Source: Micromonospora tulbaghiae
GTDB taxonomy: Bacteria; Actinomycetota; Actinomycetes; Mycobacteriales; Micromonosporaceae
Direction of reading: 5' to 3'
DNA: 64,000 nucleotides
Assembly: GCF_900091605.1 (NCBI RefSeq)
Contig: NZ_FMCQ01000001.1
Location: 509,164 to 573,163, forward strand
Shown here piece by piece: positions 25,031 to 34,069 of the stretch (the first letter of the stretch is position 1; each line of letters begins with the position of its first letter). Made by a program: the position numbers and the translations under genes. Below the pieces are notes generated by a model. It was not told the origin of the DNA and searched no databases. It was given only the letters and a program-made list of their open reading frames with translations.

Positions 25031-26908
25031 TCACTCGATGAGCATGGTCCCGGTCAGGCCGCTCAGCGCGTCGTTGGCCAGGAAGACCACGAGCAGGCTG
25101 ATCGCGATGAGCATGGTCAGCGCGACCGCCAGCACGATGATCACCTTGGTGTTGCCGCCCCGGGCCGCCGGGCCCTCCTCGGACCAGCCCTGGGCCAGGA
25201 TGTGCCCGGTCAGCGATCCGGAGTTCTCCAGCGGGTTGCCCTGCGGGAACGACACGGTGGCGAAACCGGGCCCGTCGGTCCCGCCGTACACGGTGGCGGC
25301 GAGATCCGGCCCGCCGGGCTGCGGACGTACCGGACGGGTCGTGTCGCCGTCGCGGGCGGGCGTGGCCGGCGGCGGCCAGGTCGGCAGCGCCGGGGCCGTC
25401 ACCACGGGCGGCGGCGGTGCCGACACGGGGGCGGCGGCCCACGACGGCAGCGCAGCGTCCGGCGTGCCGGGCGTGGCCGGCGGCGCGATGGGCGTGGTCG
25501 GCGGCGACAGGGGCGCGGCCGGCGGGCCCGGCACGGCGGCCCGTGCGGGCGGGAACGACGGGCCGGCCGGCGGGGCGGGGAACAGCGGCGCGGGCAGTGG
25601 GCCCGGCCCGCCGGTCATCGCCGGTGGCGGCGGGAACGGCGGCGCGGGCATCGGGCCCGGCGGGGGCGGTGGCGGGGGTACGGGCGGACCCGGCGGCGGT
25701 ACCGGCGGCCCGGGGACCGGTGGCACCGGACCGGGCGTGGGCGTCGGCGTCGGCGGGGTGGGCGCGGGTGGCGTGGGCAGGGGTGGCGTGGGCCGGAGCG
25801 GGGGCTCCGGCTCGGGTACCGGCGGCGCGGGCGACGGCGGCGTCGGACCGGGCACCGGGGTCGGCGCCGGCTCGGGCTCCGGGCCGTTCGGCGCCGGGGG
25901 CTGCGCGGGCTCCGGCGGCTGGACCGGCTCCGGCGGTTCCGGGTTCACCGGTCCGGCCCGGTAGACCGTGGCGGCGGCGGGCGGCGCGGCCACCACGGAG
26001 GCGGCGACCTCCTCGGCGGAGACGCGGCTCAGGCCCGGCACCGACGCGCTGGCCCGGGCGGGTGCGGGTCCGGCCTGCTCAGCGGGCGCGGAGGCGCCGG
26101 TGGGCGGGGCCGGGCGGTCGGTCGCGGAGGCCGGCGGAGCGTCGGAGGCCTCAAGCGGCAGGGAGTCGGCGGACCCGGCCGGCGGTGCGTCGCCGGACGT
26201 GCCCGGCGGGGAGCTTGCAGACCCGGCCGACGGTGCGGTGACGGGCGTGGCCGGCGGAGACTCGCCGGAACCGCCTGCCGAGGGCTCGGCGGATCGGGCG
26301 GGGGAGGTTCCGGAGCCGTCGTGCGGCTCGGAGGCGTCCGTCTGCCGGCCGGGGGCGGCGTCGCGGTCCGGGGCGGCGTCGGCAGGGGCTGCGGCGTCCA
26401 CTGCGACCGCGTCCACGGCCGGGGCGGAAGGAGCAGGTACGGGCACGCGTGCGGAACCGGAGACGCGGGGAGCCGGGATGGCTGCGCGAGCACTGCCGGG
26501 CGTACCCGGGGAGGCGTCGCCGTCCGCCGCCGGTGCGGCGGCGGGCTCGGGTGCCGTGCCGGCCGGGGCGGGCGGCACGGCGACGGGCTGGGGCGTCGCC
26601 TGGCGTTCGGCCACGGCGAAGGCGGACCAACTGGACGGCGGCACGGTGGCGCCGGGGAGGCGCCGGTCCAGCGGCGGTGCGGCGTCCGCCGGGGTGCCCG
26701 CGCGGTACGTCGTGGGACCGCCCTGCGGACGTGGCTGCTCGTCACCGGCGGGCGGCGGCACGGCCGAGCCGGCGACTGACACCCGTGCCCGCGCGACGGC
26801 TACCGGCCCGGGTGGGGCCGAGCCGCGGTCGTCGTCGCCGGCCGGGTCGGCGGGGCCGGGCGTCGGTCCCGGGTGGACCTTCTCCGCCGGAACGTCCTGC
26901 TCGCCCAT
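25031..26908 (-). CDS. Proline-rich tail-anchored membrane protein
   Basis: A 625-residue protein. Most of it (about residues 1-550) is disordered Pro/Ala/Ser-rich sequence with a polyproline stretch near the middle. One hydrophobic segment near the C-terminus (KVIIVLAVALTMLIAISLLV) makes it a single-pass protein whose long N-terminal part should be cytoplasmic. Three similar Tyr motifs recur: TTYRAG, TVYRAG and TVYGGT. ATG at 26908 has GGAGG six bases before it. No domain is recognised; it may be a scaffold or signalling protein. It lies downstream of, and co-directional with, the NlpC/P60 gene. Confidence 0.8.
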   Translation of the reverse strand: MGEQDVPAEKVHPGPTPGPADPAGDDDRGSAPPGPVAVARARVSVAGSAVPPPAGDEQPRPQGGPTTYRAGTPADAAPPLDRRLPGATVPPSSWSAFAVAERQATPQPVAVPPAPAGTAPEPAAAPAADGDASPGTPGSARAAIPAPRVSGSARVPVPAPSAPAVDAVAVDAAAPADAAPDRDAAPGRQTDASEPHDGSGTSPARSAEPSAGGSGESPPATPVTAPSAGSASSPPGTSGDAPPAGSADSLPLEASDAPPASATDRPAPPTGASAPAEQAGPAPARASASVPGLSRVSAEEVAASVVAAPPAAATVYRAGPVNPEPPEPVQPPEPAQPPAPNGPEPEPAPTPVPGPTPPSPAPPVPEPEPPLRPTPPLPTPPAPTPPTPTPTPGPVPPVPGPPVPPPGPPVPPPPPPPGPMPAPPFPPPPAMTGGPGPLPAPLFPAPPAGPSFPPARAAVPGPPAAPLSPPTTPIAPPATPGTPDAALPSWAAAPVSAPPPPVVTAPALPTWPPPATPARDGDTTRPVRPQPGGPDLAATVYGGTDGPGFATVSFPQGNPLENSGSLTGHILAQGWSEEGPAARGGNTKVIIVLAVALTMLIAISLLVVFLANDALSGLTGTMLIE

Positions 26909-27017
26909 CTCGCCCCTCCGCACCCACGCTCGCCTCCAGCCGTGGCGCCGACCGGAAGTGCCTGGATCTCACCGTGCCATATTCCGGCCCGGGAGCACAG
27001 CCGGAGTGGCGGTTGGG

Positions 27018-28700
27018 TCAGTCGGCGCTGCTGCTCGGGCTGGCGGAGCCGCTGCCGGACGTGCTGTTCGACGGGGCGACACTGCTGCTGCTCGGCGCGG
27101 CGCTGCTGGTGTCCGGCTCGGCGCTCGCGCTCTGGCTCGGCGTCGGGTCGGGCGAGTCGGTCGGGCTCGGCGGCGGCGTGCTGGGCGCCGGGCTGGACGT
27201 CGTCGGCTTCGGCGTCGGCGTGGTGGGCTTCGGCGTGGTCGGCGTGGGCTTGGGCGTGGTCGACGGCTTGGGCGTGGTGGGCGTGGGCTTGGGCGTGGTC
27301 GACGGCTTCGGCGTGGCCGGCACGGTCGGCGGCGGGGCGGGGGTGGCCGGGGCGGGTACGGCTCCGATCACCCGGGTCGCGGCGTAGAGCCGGGACCAGC
27401 GGACCACCGAGATCTTGACGACGTCGCCGGTCCGCGGCGCCTCCACCATCTTGCCGTTGCCGATGTACATGGCGACGTGGTGGACGCTGGTCCAGCTGCT
27501 GCCCGAGGCGAAGAACAGCAGGTCACCGGGGAGTAGGGCGTTCGGCGGGACGGTGCGGGAACGGGTGGCGAAGTACTGGTCCTTGGCGACGCGGGGCAGG
27601 CCCCGGTAGCCGGCCGCCTGGTAGGAGGCGAGCATCAGGCCGGAGCAGTCGAACCGGTCCGGGCCCTCCGCGGCCCACAGGTACGGGTCGCCGAGCTGCG
27701 CGAGGGCGTAGCGCACCGCGGCGAGCGCCCGCGGGTCCGCCACCAGGCCGTCGATGCTCTGGTCGACCACGTACGAGGTGCCGAGCCGCTGCTCGGCGGC
27801 GTCCGCCAGGCGCTCGATCTCCAGGAGCTTGGCCGCGTTCTCCTTGCGCAGCGAGACGAGCGCCGTTTCCTGCTTGCGCAGGTCGGTCTCGGCGCGGGTG
27901 AACTCGGTGGCCTTCTCGGTCGCCCGCCGCCGGGCCGACTCGTGCGCCTCCCGCGCGATCTGCTCGGCGCTCGTGGCACGGAGGAGTTCGCCGGTCACCG
28001 ACGTGGTGGCGCCCTCGGCCTTGTCGCCCCGGGTGATGCGCTGGAGGTTGGCGAACTCCCGCAGACTGGCGCCGAACTCGCCCGGCGGCAGCGCCGCGTC
28101 GGCCTTGACCGCGTCGGCGGCGGCGCTCTTGGCGTTGTCCTGGGCGCGGCGGAGCGCGTCCTGGGCCTCCGTGAGCCGGGCGGCGGACTGGGTCAGCTCG
28201 GTCTGTGCGGCGTCCCGCTCGGTCTTGATCCGGAGCAGTTCCTCACCCAGCAGCGTGACCCGGGCGTCGAGCTGGTTGATCTGGGCGATCAGCGGGCCGT
28301 CGGCCGGGTTGGTCACGCCGGTGGTGCCCGGCAGGCCCGCCGTGCCGCCCGGGGCGGTGACGCCGGGCAGGCCCGGGACGGTGCCGGGCACGCCGGGAAC
28401 GGTGCCGGGCACGCCGGGAACGGTGCCGGGCAGGCCGGGGACGGTGCCGGGTACGCCGGGGACGGTGCCGGGTGCGCCGCGGACGGCGCCGGACGAGCCG
28501 GGCAGTTGCAGGGGGCCGGTGACCTGGGGCCGGGAGCCGGTGTCGGGTACGACGTCGGGCAGCGGGTCGGCCCAGGCGGGTGTGGCGAGCGCCGCGGCCG
28601 CGACCGCCCCCAGAAGGGCGGACCAGAGCGCCGGGCGCAGGATCGGTGAGATCACCGGCTGCCGTCCTCGTCGCCGTCGGGCCTTGGTGCTGTGAGCCAT
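27018..28700 (-). CDS. Secreted NlpC/P60 peptidoglycan endopeptidase
   Basis: A 560-residue RipA-like hydrolase that cleaves peptidoglycan stem peptides outside the cell. Order: signal peptide (about 1-45, ending TPAWA), five 7-residue GTVPGxP repeats (78-112), a coiled coil (about 135-305) and an NlpC/P60 domain (about 325-450) with catalytic Cys in DRFDCSGLM and His in VHHVAMYIG. The tail is Pro/Thr/Ser-rich and carries two tandem TPKPSTTPKPTPT units, probably wall-spanning. The coiled coil may be autoinhibitory as in mycobacterial RipA (inference). Secreted hydrolases like this act in septum splitting. Confidence 0.92.
   Translation of the reverse strand: MAHSTKARRRRGRQPVISPILRPALWSALLGAVAAAALATPAWADPLPDVVPDTGSRPQVTGPLQLPGSSGAVRGAPGTVPGVPGTVPGLPGTVPGVPGTVPGVPGTVPGLPGVTAPGGTAGLPGTTGVTNPADGPLIAQINQLDARVTLLGEELLRIKTERDAAQTELTQSAARLTEAQDALRRAQDNAKSAAADAVKADAALPPGEFGASLREFANLQRITRGDKAEGATTSVTGELLRATSAEQIAREAHESARRRATEKATEFTRAETDLRKQETALVSLRKENAAKLLEIERLADAAEQRLGTSYVVDQSIDGLVADPRALAAVRYALAQLGDPYLWAAEGPDRFDCSGLMLASYQAAGYRGLPRVAKDQYFATRSRTVPPNALLPGDLLFFASGSSWTSVHHVAMYIGNGKMVEAPRTGDVVKISVVRWSRLYAATRVIGAVPAPATPAPPPTVPATPKPSTTPKPTPTTPKPSTTPKPTPTTPKPTTPTPKPTTSSPAPSTPPPSPTDSPDPTPSQSASAEPDTSSAAPSSSSVAPSNSTSGSGSASPSSSAD
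27190..27320. repeat. Tandem repeats encoding the TPKPSTTPKPTPT tail
   Basis: Short direct repeats on the minus strand encode the Thr/Pro/Lys-rich tail of the NlpC/P60 protein, including two 13-residue units. Expected to vary in copy number between strains. Confidence 0.7.
28365..28469. repeat. Five 21-bp tandem repeats in the NlpC/P60 gene
   Basis: Five near-identical 21-bp units encode GTVPGVP or GTVPGLP on the minus strand, between the signal peptide and coiled coil. The DNA is nearly as well conserved as the peptide, which suggests recent expansion. Confidence 0.85.
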
Positions 28701-28922
28701 ACCGCTCCCCGTCCGGTCTGGGGTCCGTCACGCGTGCTTGGGGCGTGTCGGGACAGGACGGCCCTGGTGTGTGTTCCGCCCCACCCTGTCTTACCTCACT
28801 GTTGCGACGATGTCGATGTGCGGAGCGTGACGGCCGGTGAACCGGCGCGACCACGTCGGCGGCCGGTCCGACCCGCGACGTACGCTCGATCGGGAACCCA
28901 GGTGGAAGGACGTGGCTTTCGG

Positions 28923-30092
28923 ATGGACGCCGGACTCAAGCGCGAACTCGAGGCGAAGGTGTACGCGGGTGAGCGGCTGACCCGCGAGGACGGCATCGCC
29001 CTCTACGCCAGCGACGACCTGACCTGGCTGGGCCGGCTGGCCCACCACAGGCGTACCGAGCTCAACGGCGACCGGGTGATGTTCAACGTCAACCGGCACC
29101 TGAACCTGACGAACGTCTGCTCGGCGTCGTGCGCGTACTGCTCGTTCCAGCGCAAGCCGGGCGAGAAGGACGCCTACACGATGCGTATCGACGAGGCGGT
29201 CCGCAAGGCCAAGGAAATGGAGGACGAGCAGCTCACCGAGCTGCACATCGTCAACGGCCTGCACCCGACGCTGCCCTGGCGCTACTACCCGAAGGTGCTG
29301 CGCGAGCTGAAGGCCGCGCTGCCGAAGATCAAGCTCAAGGCGTTCACCGCGACCGAGGTGCAGTGGTTCGAGAAGATCAGCGGGCTCACCGCCGACGCGA
29401 TCCTCGACGAGCTGATGGACGCCGGCCTGGAGTCGCTGACCGGCGGCGGCGCGGAGATCTTCGACTGGGAGGTCCGGCAGCACATCGTCGACCACAACTG
29501 CCACTGGGAGGACTGGTCGCGCATCCACCGGCTGGCCCACTCGAAGGGCATGAAGACGCCGTCGACCATGCTCTACGGCCACATCGAGGAGCCTCGGCAC
29601 CGGGTCGACCACGTGCTGCGGCTGCGCGAGCTGCAGGACGAGACCGGCGGCTTCCAGGTCTTCATCCCGCTGCGCTACCAGCACGACTTCGTCGACTCGG
29701 CGGACGGCAAGATCCGTAACCGGATCCAGGCCCGGACCACGATGGCCTCGCCGGCCGAGTCGCTCAAGACGTTCGCGGTCTCCCGGCTGCTGTTCGACAA
29801 CGTGCCGCACGTCAAGTGCTTCTGGGTCATGCACGGCCTGTCGGTCGCGCAGCTCTCGCTGAACTTCGGCGTCGACGACCTGGACGGCTCGGTCGTGGAA
29901 TACAAGATCACCCACGACGCCGACTCGTACGGCACGCCGAACACCATGCACCGCGACGACCTGCTGCACATGATCTGGGACGCCGGCTTCCGTCCGGTCG
30001 AGCGGAACACCCGCTACGAGATCGTCCGCGAGTACGACGCGCCCCCGTCGATGGCGGAGCGCCGGTCCGAGCCGCAGCAGGTCTGGGCCTGA
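28923..30092 (+). CDS. mqnE: Aminofutalosine synthase MqnE
   Basis: A 389-residue radical SAM enzyme. The [4Fe-4S] cluster cysteines are C66, C70 and C73 in CSASCAYC. It adds the adenosyl radical to the enolpyruvyl benzoate product of MqnA to give aminofutalosine, the second step of the futalosine pathway. MqnE rather than MqnC or CofH is supported by the N-terminus MDAGLKREL and by TELHIVNGLHPTLPW. I chose ATG 28923 because that is where homologues begin; a GTG just upstream is possible. Confidence 0.92.
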   Translation: MDAGLKRELEAKVYAGERLTREDGIALYASDDLTWLGRLAHHRRTELNGDRVMFNVNRHLNLTNVCSASCAYCSFQRKPGEKDAYTMRIDEAVRKAKEMEDEQLTELHIVNGLHPTLPWRYYPKVLRELKAALPKIKLKAFTATEVQWFEKISGLTADAILDELMDAGLESLTGGGAEIFDWEVRQHIVDHNCHWEDWSRIHRLAHSKGMKTPSTMLYGHIEEPRHRVDHVLRLRELQDETGGFQVFIPLRYQHDFVDSADGKIRNRIQARTTMASPAESLKTFAVSRLLFDNVPHVKCFWVMHGLSVAQLSLNFGVDDLDGSVVEYKITHDADSYGTPNTMHRDDLLHMIWDAGFRPVERNTRYEIVREYDAPPSMAERRSEPQQVWA

Positions 30093-30099
30093 CCTGGCG

Positions 30100-30528
30100 A
30101 TGAGCGACGAGGAACAGCAGCGCGGCTTCCCCCGGCGCGACGCCGAGGGGCGCATCCTCACCCTCGGCGACCTGCTCGGGGTGAGCCTCGCCGGCCTGGT
30201 CATCGGGGTGCTGGCGCTGCTGGTCTTCGAGTGGGCGTTCGCCGTCGTCGGCGACGGCGGCTTCGGGGGCACGAACGGCTGGCTCGCGGTGATCCTGCCG
30301 CTCTGGCTGTTCTGGGACGAGTTCCGGGCCTGGGAGTTCGGCGCCGCCCGGGTGGTGGCCGCGCCGGCCGGTCTCGGGCTCGGCGTCGTCGCCGGCCTGC
30401 TGGTGGCGGGCCTGGCCTCCGGGCTGCCCGCGCTGTTCACCGGCGCGTTGGCCGCGGCGGTGTTCACCGTGGTCTACGCCGTCATCTGGTTTCATGGCGT
30501 GCACTGGCTGGCCCGGCGTACGGGCTGA
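30100..30528 (+). CDS. Small integral membrane protein
   Basis: A 142-residue protein with about four hydrophobic segments (from about residue 25, then near 60, 80 and 110) and a charged N-terminus. It starts 7 bases after mqnE and is likely co-transcribed. No family recognised. Confidence 0.7.
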   Translation: MSDEEQQRGFPRRDAEGRILTLGDLLGVSLAGLVIGVLALLVFEWAFAVVGDGGFGGTNGWLAVILPLWLFWDEFRAWEFGAARVVAAPAGLGLGVVAGLLVAGLASGLPALFTGALAAAVFTVVYAVIWFHGVHWLARRTG

Positions 30529-30554
30529 GGCACGGAGAGAGTGGGAATGCGGGA

Positions 30555-30827
30555 ATGAGCGCGGCGGTCAAGTACACGCTGGGCCGGGTCGGGCTGTTCG
30601 TCGCTGTGCTGGCAGCCCTCTGGTTCGTCGAGATGAACATGTTCCTGCGGCTGATGGTGGCGCTGATCTCCTCCGCCGCGCTGTCGTTCTTCCTGCTGCG
30701 CAACTGGCGGGACGAGATGGCCGGGGAGATGGCGGAGGCGTCGGAGCGGCGCCGCGCCGAGAAGGACCGGCTGCGCACCGCGCTCGCCGGCGAGGACGAG
30801 CCGGACGCGGAGCGCCGCGACGGCTGA
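30555..30827 (+). CDS. DUF4229-type small membrane protein
   Basis: A 90-residue protein with two adjacent membrane helices (about 8-50) containing LGRVGLF and FFLLRNWRDEM, then a charged helical tail ERRRAEKDRLRTAL. This pattern matches the actinobacterial DUF4229 family often found beside menaquinone genes. Function unknown. Confidence 0.75.
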   Translation: MSAAVKYTLGRVGLFVAVLAALWFVEMNMFLRLMVALISSAALSFFLLRNWRDEMAGEMAEASERRRAEKDRLRTALAGEDEPDAERRDG

Positions 30828-30836
30828 GCGGATGGA

Positions 30837-30874
30837 CGAGGGGCCCGGCGCCGGACGTGGCGCCGGGCCCCTCG
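30837..30874. terminator. Bidirectional hairpin
   Basis: Perfect 16-bp inverted repeat (30837-30852 and 30859-30874) with a 6-nt loop, between the DUF4229-type gene and the convergent C39-like peptidase gene. Confidence 0.82.
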
Positions 30875-30878
30875 CCGT

Positions 30879-32219
30879 TCACCAGTTGGTCGAGCCCGGG
30901 ACGACCGGCCACGGCCGGTCGGCCGGCTTGATCAGGTACGCGATGCCGCCGGAGCCGGAGGCCACTGTGCCGTTGGCGCGGTAGCGCTTGGTGCGCAGCC
31001 AGATCTGCTCGAACTGCTCCCGCTTGTAGACGTTGCGCACCGCGTCGTTGGACGAGGACGCCGGGTCGTTGACGATCACGTCGCCGTCGGCGGTGAAGCC
31101 GACGATCACGAACAGGTGCCCGGAGGTGCCGTAGTTGGCCCCGTCCAGCTCGCTGGCGAGGAACGACTGCGAGGTCACCACCGGGATGCCCGCCTTGATG
31201 AAGCGTTCCGCCTCGTCCAGCGAGTGCAGCCGGGTGACCCGTGCCTCCAGGCCGGGGAAGCTCGCCGCGTACGCGGTGTTGAACGGCCAGTTGCCGGCGC
31301 CCTCGTACTCGTAGTCGTAGGTCATCCGGGCGGCGTGGTCGACGGTCGGGTCGGGGTAGGAGGGGTCGACCCAGGAGACGTCCTCGGCCGAGGGCTTGCG
31401 GCCCCAGTACTCGACCACCATCTCCGTCGAGGTGGGCGAGCACCACGCCTCACCGCCGCCGTCGTACTCGGGGTACTCGCCGATGTGGATGTTCTGCGAG
31501 TAGCGCGGCACGGCCAGCTCGGTGCCCCAGGCGATGCCGCCCCGGCTCGGGGTGACGGTGAACCGGTCCGGCACGTTCGACGCCATCGCGCCGAGCATCC
31601 GGACCTGCGGCGCGGCGGCCTGACCGGGCGCGCGGTAGAGGGTCAGCCGCAACTGGTACGAGCGCAGCAGCACCCCGGCGTCGGCGTCGTCGACCGAGAA
31701 CGTGTCGGTCCAGATGCTCGACCACGGGTCGCCCTGGCCGTCCAGCGTGGAGCGCTTGATGTCCTGGTCGCCGGAGGCCCAGCGGCCCATGACGTACCAC
31801 GGGGTCTGTGCCCCGGTGTTGTACGTGCCGTGCAGTTCGACCTGGATCCAGGTGCCGGCCGGGGTGGCGGCGTTCCACGACGCGACCATCTCGGTGGCGT
31901 CGAAGCCGATCCGCCGCTCGGGCGAGGTCCAGGTGGCGTACTCCCAGGTGCGGGTCGTGCCGGTGTGCTCGTCGGTGAACTCGGTGGTGCCCGCCGGGCG
32001 GTCGATGGTCAGCGCCGGGTGGCGGCCCGGTACGGCGCGGGTGCCCTGGTGGGAGCCGCTACGCCAGTCGGGGAAGCGGGAGAACTCCTGAAAGGTGATC
32101 TGTTCGTCGTGCGTGACGCCCGGCCGCGGGGCTTGCGCCTGGACCGGTGCGCTGGTGCCGAGGAGGGTGAGCGCGGTGAGGCCGGCGAGGGCGGCCGCGC
32201 GCATGGGTCTTCCGAACAT
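30879..32219 (-). CDS. Secreted C39-like (papain-fold) peptidase
   Basis: A 446-residue exported protein. A signal peptide (ending about TSAPVQA) precedes a beta-rich N-terminal domain (about 40-230) and a C39-like peptidase domain with candidate catalytic Cys in GEAWCSPTSTEM, His in SGHLFVIVGF and Asp/Asn in VIVNDPASSS. I chose ATG 32219, which has GGAG six bases upstream; ATG at 32204 is also possible. It probably processes or degrades extracellular peptides; substrate unknown. Confidence 0.85.
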   Translation of the reverse strand: MFGRPMRAAALAGLTALTLLGTSAPVQAQAPRPGVTHDEQITFQEFSRFPDWRSGSHQGTRAVPGRHPALTIDRPAGTTEFTDEHTGTTRTWEYATWTSPERRIGFDATEMVASWNAATPAGTWIQVELHGTYNTGAQTPWYVMGRWASGDQDIKRSTLDGQGDPWSSIWTDTFSVDDADAGVLLRSYQLRLTLYRAPGQAAAPQVRMLGAMASNVPDRFTVTPSRGGIAWGTELAVPRYSQNIHIGEYPEYDGGGEAWCSPTSTEMVVEYWGRKPSAEDVSWVDPSYPDPTVDHAARMTYDYEYEGAGNWPFNTAYAASFPGLEARVTRLHSLDEAERFIKAGIPVVTSQSFLASELDGANYGTSGHLFVIVGFTADGDVIVNDPASSSNDAVRNVYKREQFEQIWLRTKRYRANGTVASGSGGIAYLIKPADRPWPVVPGSTNW

Positions 32220-32424
32220 GGCAGCTCCACAGGGAGACGGCATCGTTGCCGTTCACTGTCGCGCTTGGCGGGAAGTTTCGCCAGATGTTCAGGCATAGAA
32301 AATCATTGCCGAAGTGAGGATCAGGTCGGGATGGCTAAAGATAGAGACAGATATTGATATGACCATGTGTCTCCTGATGGAGTGTGCGGACAACGGGATC
32401 TCCCGTACCCCCAGGAGGTTGTCC

Positions 32425-33750
32425 ATGGCCTTCCGCGCCTCTCCGCTCCGCCGCCGGCTGGCGTTCGCCGCCGCCGTCGGCCTCACCATCGTCCTCACCG
32501 CGGCCGCCGCGCCGGCCGTGGCCCGGCCCGCGCCGGCAGGCTCCGGTGAGCCGGCCACCGTCGCCTACCGGGTGCTCGGCCCGCGTACGGCGGCCGACCG
32601 CACCGCCGTCGCCTCCACCGGCGCCGCGATCGACTACTCCGAGCACGGCGTGCTGCACGTCACGGCGACCAAGGCCGAGGCGAACGCGATCACCCGGCTC
32701 GGATTCCGGCTCGAGAAGGACGTCGCGCCGGAGCCGGGACACGCCGACGGGGGCATGACCGCGAACGCGTTCCCGTCCGCCGACTCGAACTACCACGACT
32801 ACGCCGAGCTGACCGCCGTGGTGAACAAGGTGGTCGCCGACCACCCGACGATCGCCCGCAAGCTGAGCATCGGCACGTCGTACCAGGGCCGGGACCTGAT
32901 GGCGGTGAAGATCTCCGACAACGTCGCCACCGACGAGGCCGAGCCGGAGATCCTGTTCAACGCCCAGCAGCACGCCCGTGAGCACCTGACCGTGGAGATG
33001 GCGATCTACCTGCTCAACCTCTTCACCGACAACTACGGCAGCGACTCCCGGATCACGAACATCGTCAACTCGCGGGAGATCTGGATCGTCCCCACCGTCA
33101 ACCCGGACGGCAGCGAGTACGACATCGCCACCGGCTCCTACCGCTCCTGGCGCAAGAACCGGCAGCCCAACAGCGGTTCGACCGCCGTCGGCACCGACCT
33201 GAACCGCAACTGGGGCTACCAGTGGGGCTGCTGCGGCGGCTCGTCCAGCACCAAGTCGTCGGAAACCTACCGGGGCCCGTCCGCGTTCTCCGCACCGGAG
33301 ACCGCGGCGCTGCGCAACTTCGTCAACAGCCGGGTCGTCGGCGGGGTGCAGCAGATCAAGGCCAACATCGACTTCCACACCTACTCGCAGCTGGTGCTCT
33401 GGCCGTACGGCTACACGTACAGCAACACCGCCACCGGCATGACCGCCGACCAGTACAACACCTTCGCCACCATCGGCCAGCAGATGGCGGCGACGAACAA
33501 CTACACCCCGGAGCAGTCGAGCGACCTCTACATCGCCGACGGCACCAGCATCGACTGGATGTGGGGAGCCCACAAGATCTGGGCGTACACCTTCGAGATG
33601 TACCCCGGCTCGGCCTCGGGCGGCGGCTTCTACCCGCCCGACGAGGTGATCCCGGCGCAGACCTCGCGCAACCGCAGCGCGGTGCTGCTGCTGGCCGAGT
33701 ACGCCGACTGCCCGTACCGGGCGATCGGCAAGCAGAGCCAGTACTGCTGA
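32425..33750 (+). CDS. Secreted M14 zinc carboxypeptidase (carboxypeptidase T-like)
   Basis: A 441-residue exocarboxypeptidase. Signal peptide 1-34 (TAAAAPAVA), propeptide to about 115, then the catalytic domain. Zinc ligands are His183 and Glu186 (HAREH), with the third His in [10 protein letters not shown]; the catalytic Glu is in YTFEMYPG. Substrate residues [10 protein letters not shown] and DLNRNWGY match the family. ATG has AGGAGG six bases upstream. It ends 10 bases before a strong terminator. Probably a nutritional protease. Confidence 0.94.
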   Translation: MAFRASPLRRRLAFAAAVGLTIVLTAAAAPAVARPAPAGSGEPATVAYRVLGPRTAADRTAVASTGAAIDYSEHGVLHVTATKAEANAITRLGFRLEKDVAPEPGHADGGMTANAFPSADSNYHDYAELTAVVNKVVADHPTIARKLSIGTSYQGRDLMAVKISDNVATDEAEPEILFNAQQHAREHLTVEMAIYLLNLFTDNYGSDSRITNIVNSREIWIVPTVNPDGSEYDIATGSYRSWRKNRQPNSGSTAVGTDLNRNWGYQWGCCGGSSSTKSSETYRGPSAFSAPETAALRNFVNSRVVGGVQQIKANIDFHTYSQLVLWPYGYTYSNTATGMTADQYNTFATIGQQMAATNNYTPEQSSDLYIADGTSIDWMWGAHKIWAYTFEMYPGSASGGGFYPPDEVIPAQTSRNRSAVLLLAEYADCPYRAIGKQSQYC

Positions 33751-33760
33751 CCTCACCACC

Positions 33761-33801
33761 GGGCGGGAACCCCGGTTCCACCCCCGCCGGGGTTCCCGCC
33801 C
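33761..33801 (+). terminator. Terminator after the M14 carboxypeptidase gene
   Basis: Perfect 15-bp inverted repeat (33761-33775 and 33787-33801, 11-nt loop), starting 10 bp after the stop codon and ahead of the cobalamin riboswitch. It insulates the cobalamin genes from read-through. Confidence 0.85.
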
Positions 33802-33831
33802 ACCCCCTACCGTCCGGACGATCTCCGCTGG

Positions 33832-33972
33832 TCGTGCGCTACCGTGGCACCGACCGTGCCACAGCGAAGCCGGTGTGAAACCGGCGCTGTCCCGCAACTG
33901 TGATGCCCCGTACGCGCGGCGTCGGCCTCCCGCCGGCGCCGACGGACGTGGGACGAGCCAGGTCGCCTGCGG
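33832..33972 (+). promoter_or_regulatory. Cobalamin riboswitch
   Basis: The core of the AdoCbl aptamer is recognisable: GCCACAGCGAAGCCGGTGTG, then AAACCGGCGCTGTCCCGCAACTGT further on, and the closing GAGCCAGGTCGCCTGC at 33955-33970. It lies in the leader of the BtuFCD-type operon. Downstream, CTGTCGG (34027-34033) can pair with CCGACAG (34054-34060), whose last bases belong to the AGGAGG ribosome site (34059-34064), suggesting translational control. Boundaries are approximate. Confidence 0.9.
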
Positions 33973-34069
33973 CCCGGTCGCGACACGCGCTCTCGAGGAA
34001 GGGCGCCTCGCGGGCGGGCCTTTCCCCTGTCGGCGAAGCACCACACTCCTCGACCGACAGGAGGCACCC

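Noticed and set aside
25202..27536. Very long plus-strand open frames opposite the proline-rich gene
   Set aside because: GC-rich proline codons leave all frames open; these frames lack domains and ribosome sites.
28365..28469. Evenly spaced repeats considered as a CRISPR array
   Set aside because: Units are contiguous 21-bp coding repeats without spacers, in frame within the hydrolase gene.
28701..28922. Search for a c-di-AMP (ydaO) riboswitch upstream of the NlpC/P60 gene
   Set aside because: The conserved core elements are absent and the gap is shared with the divergent mqnE promoter.
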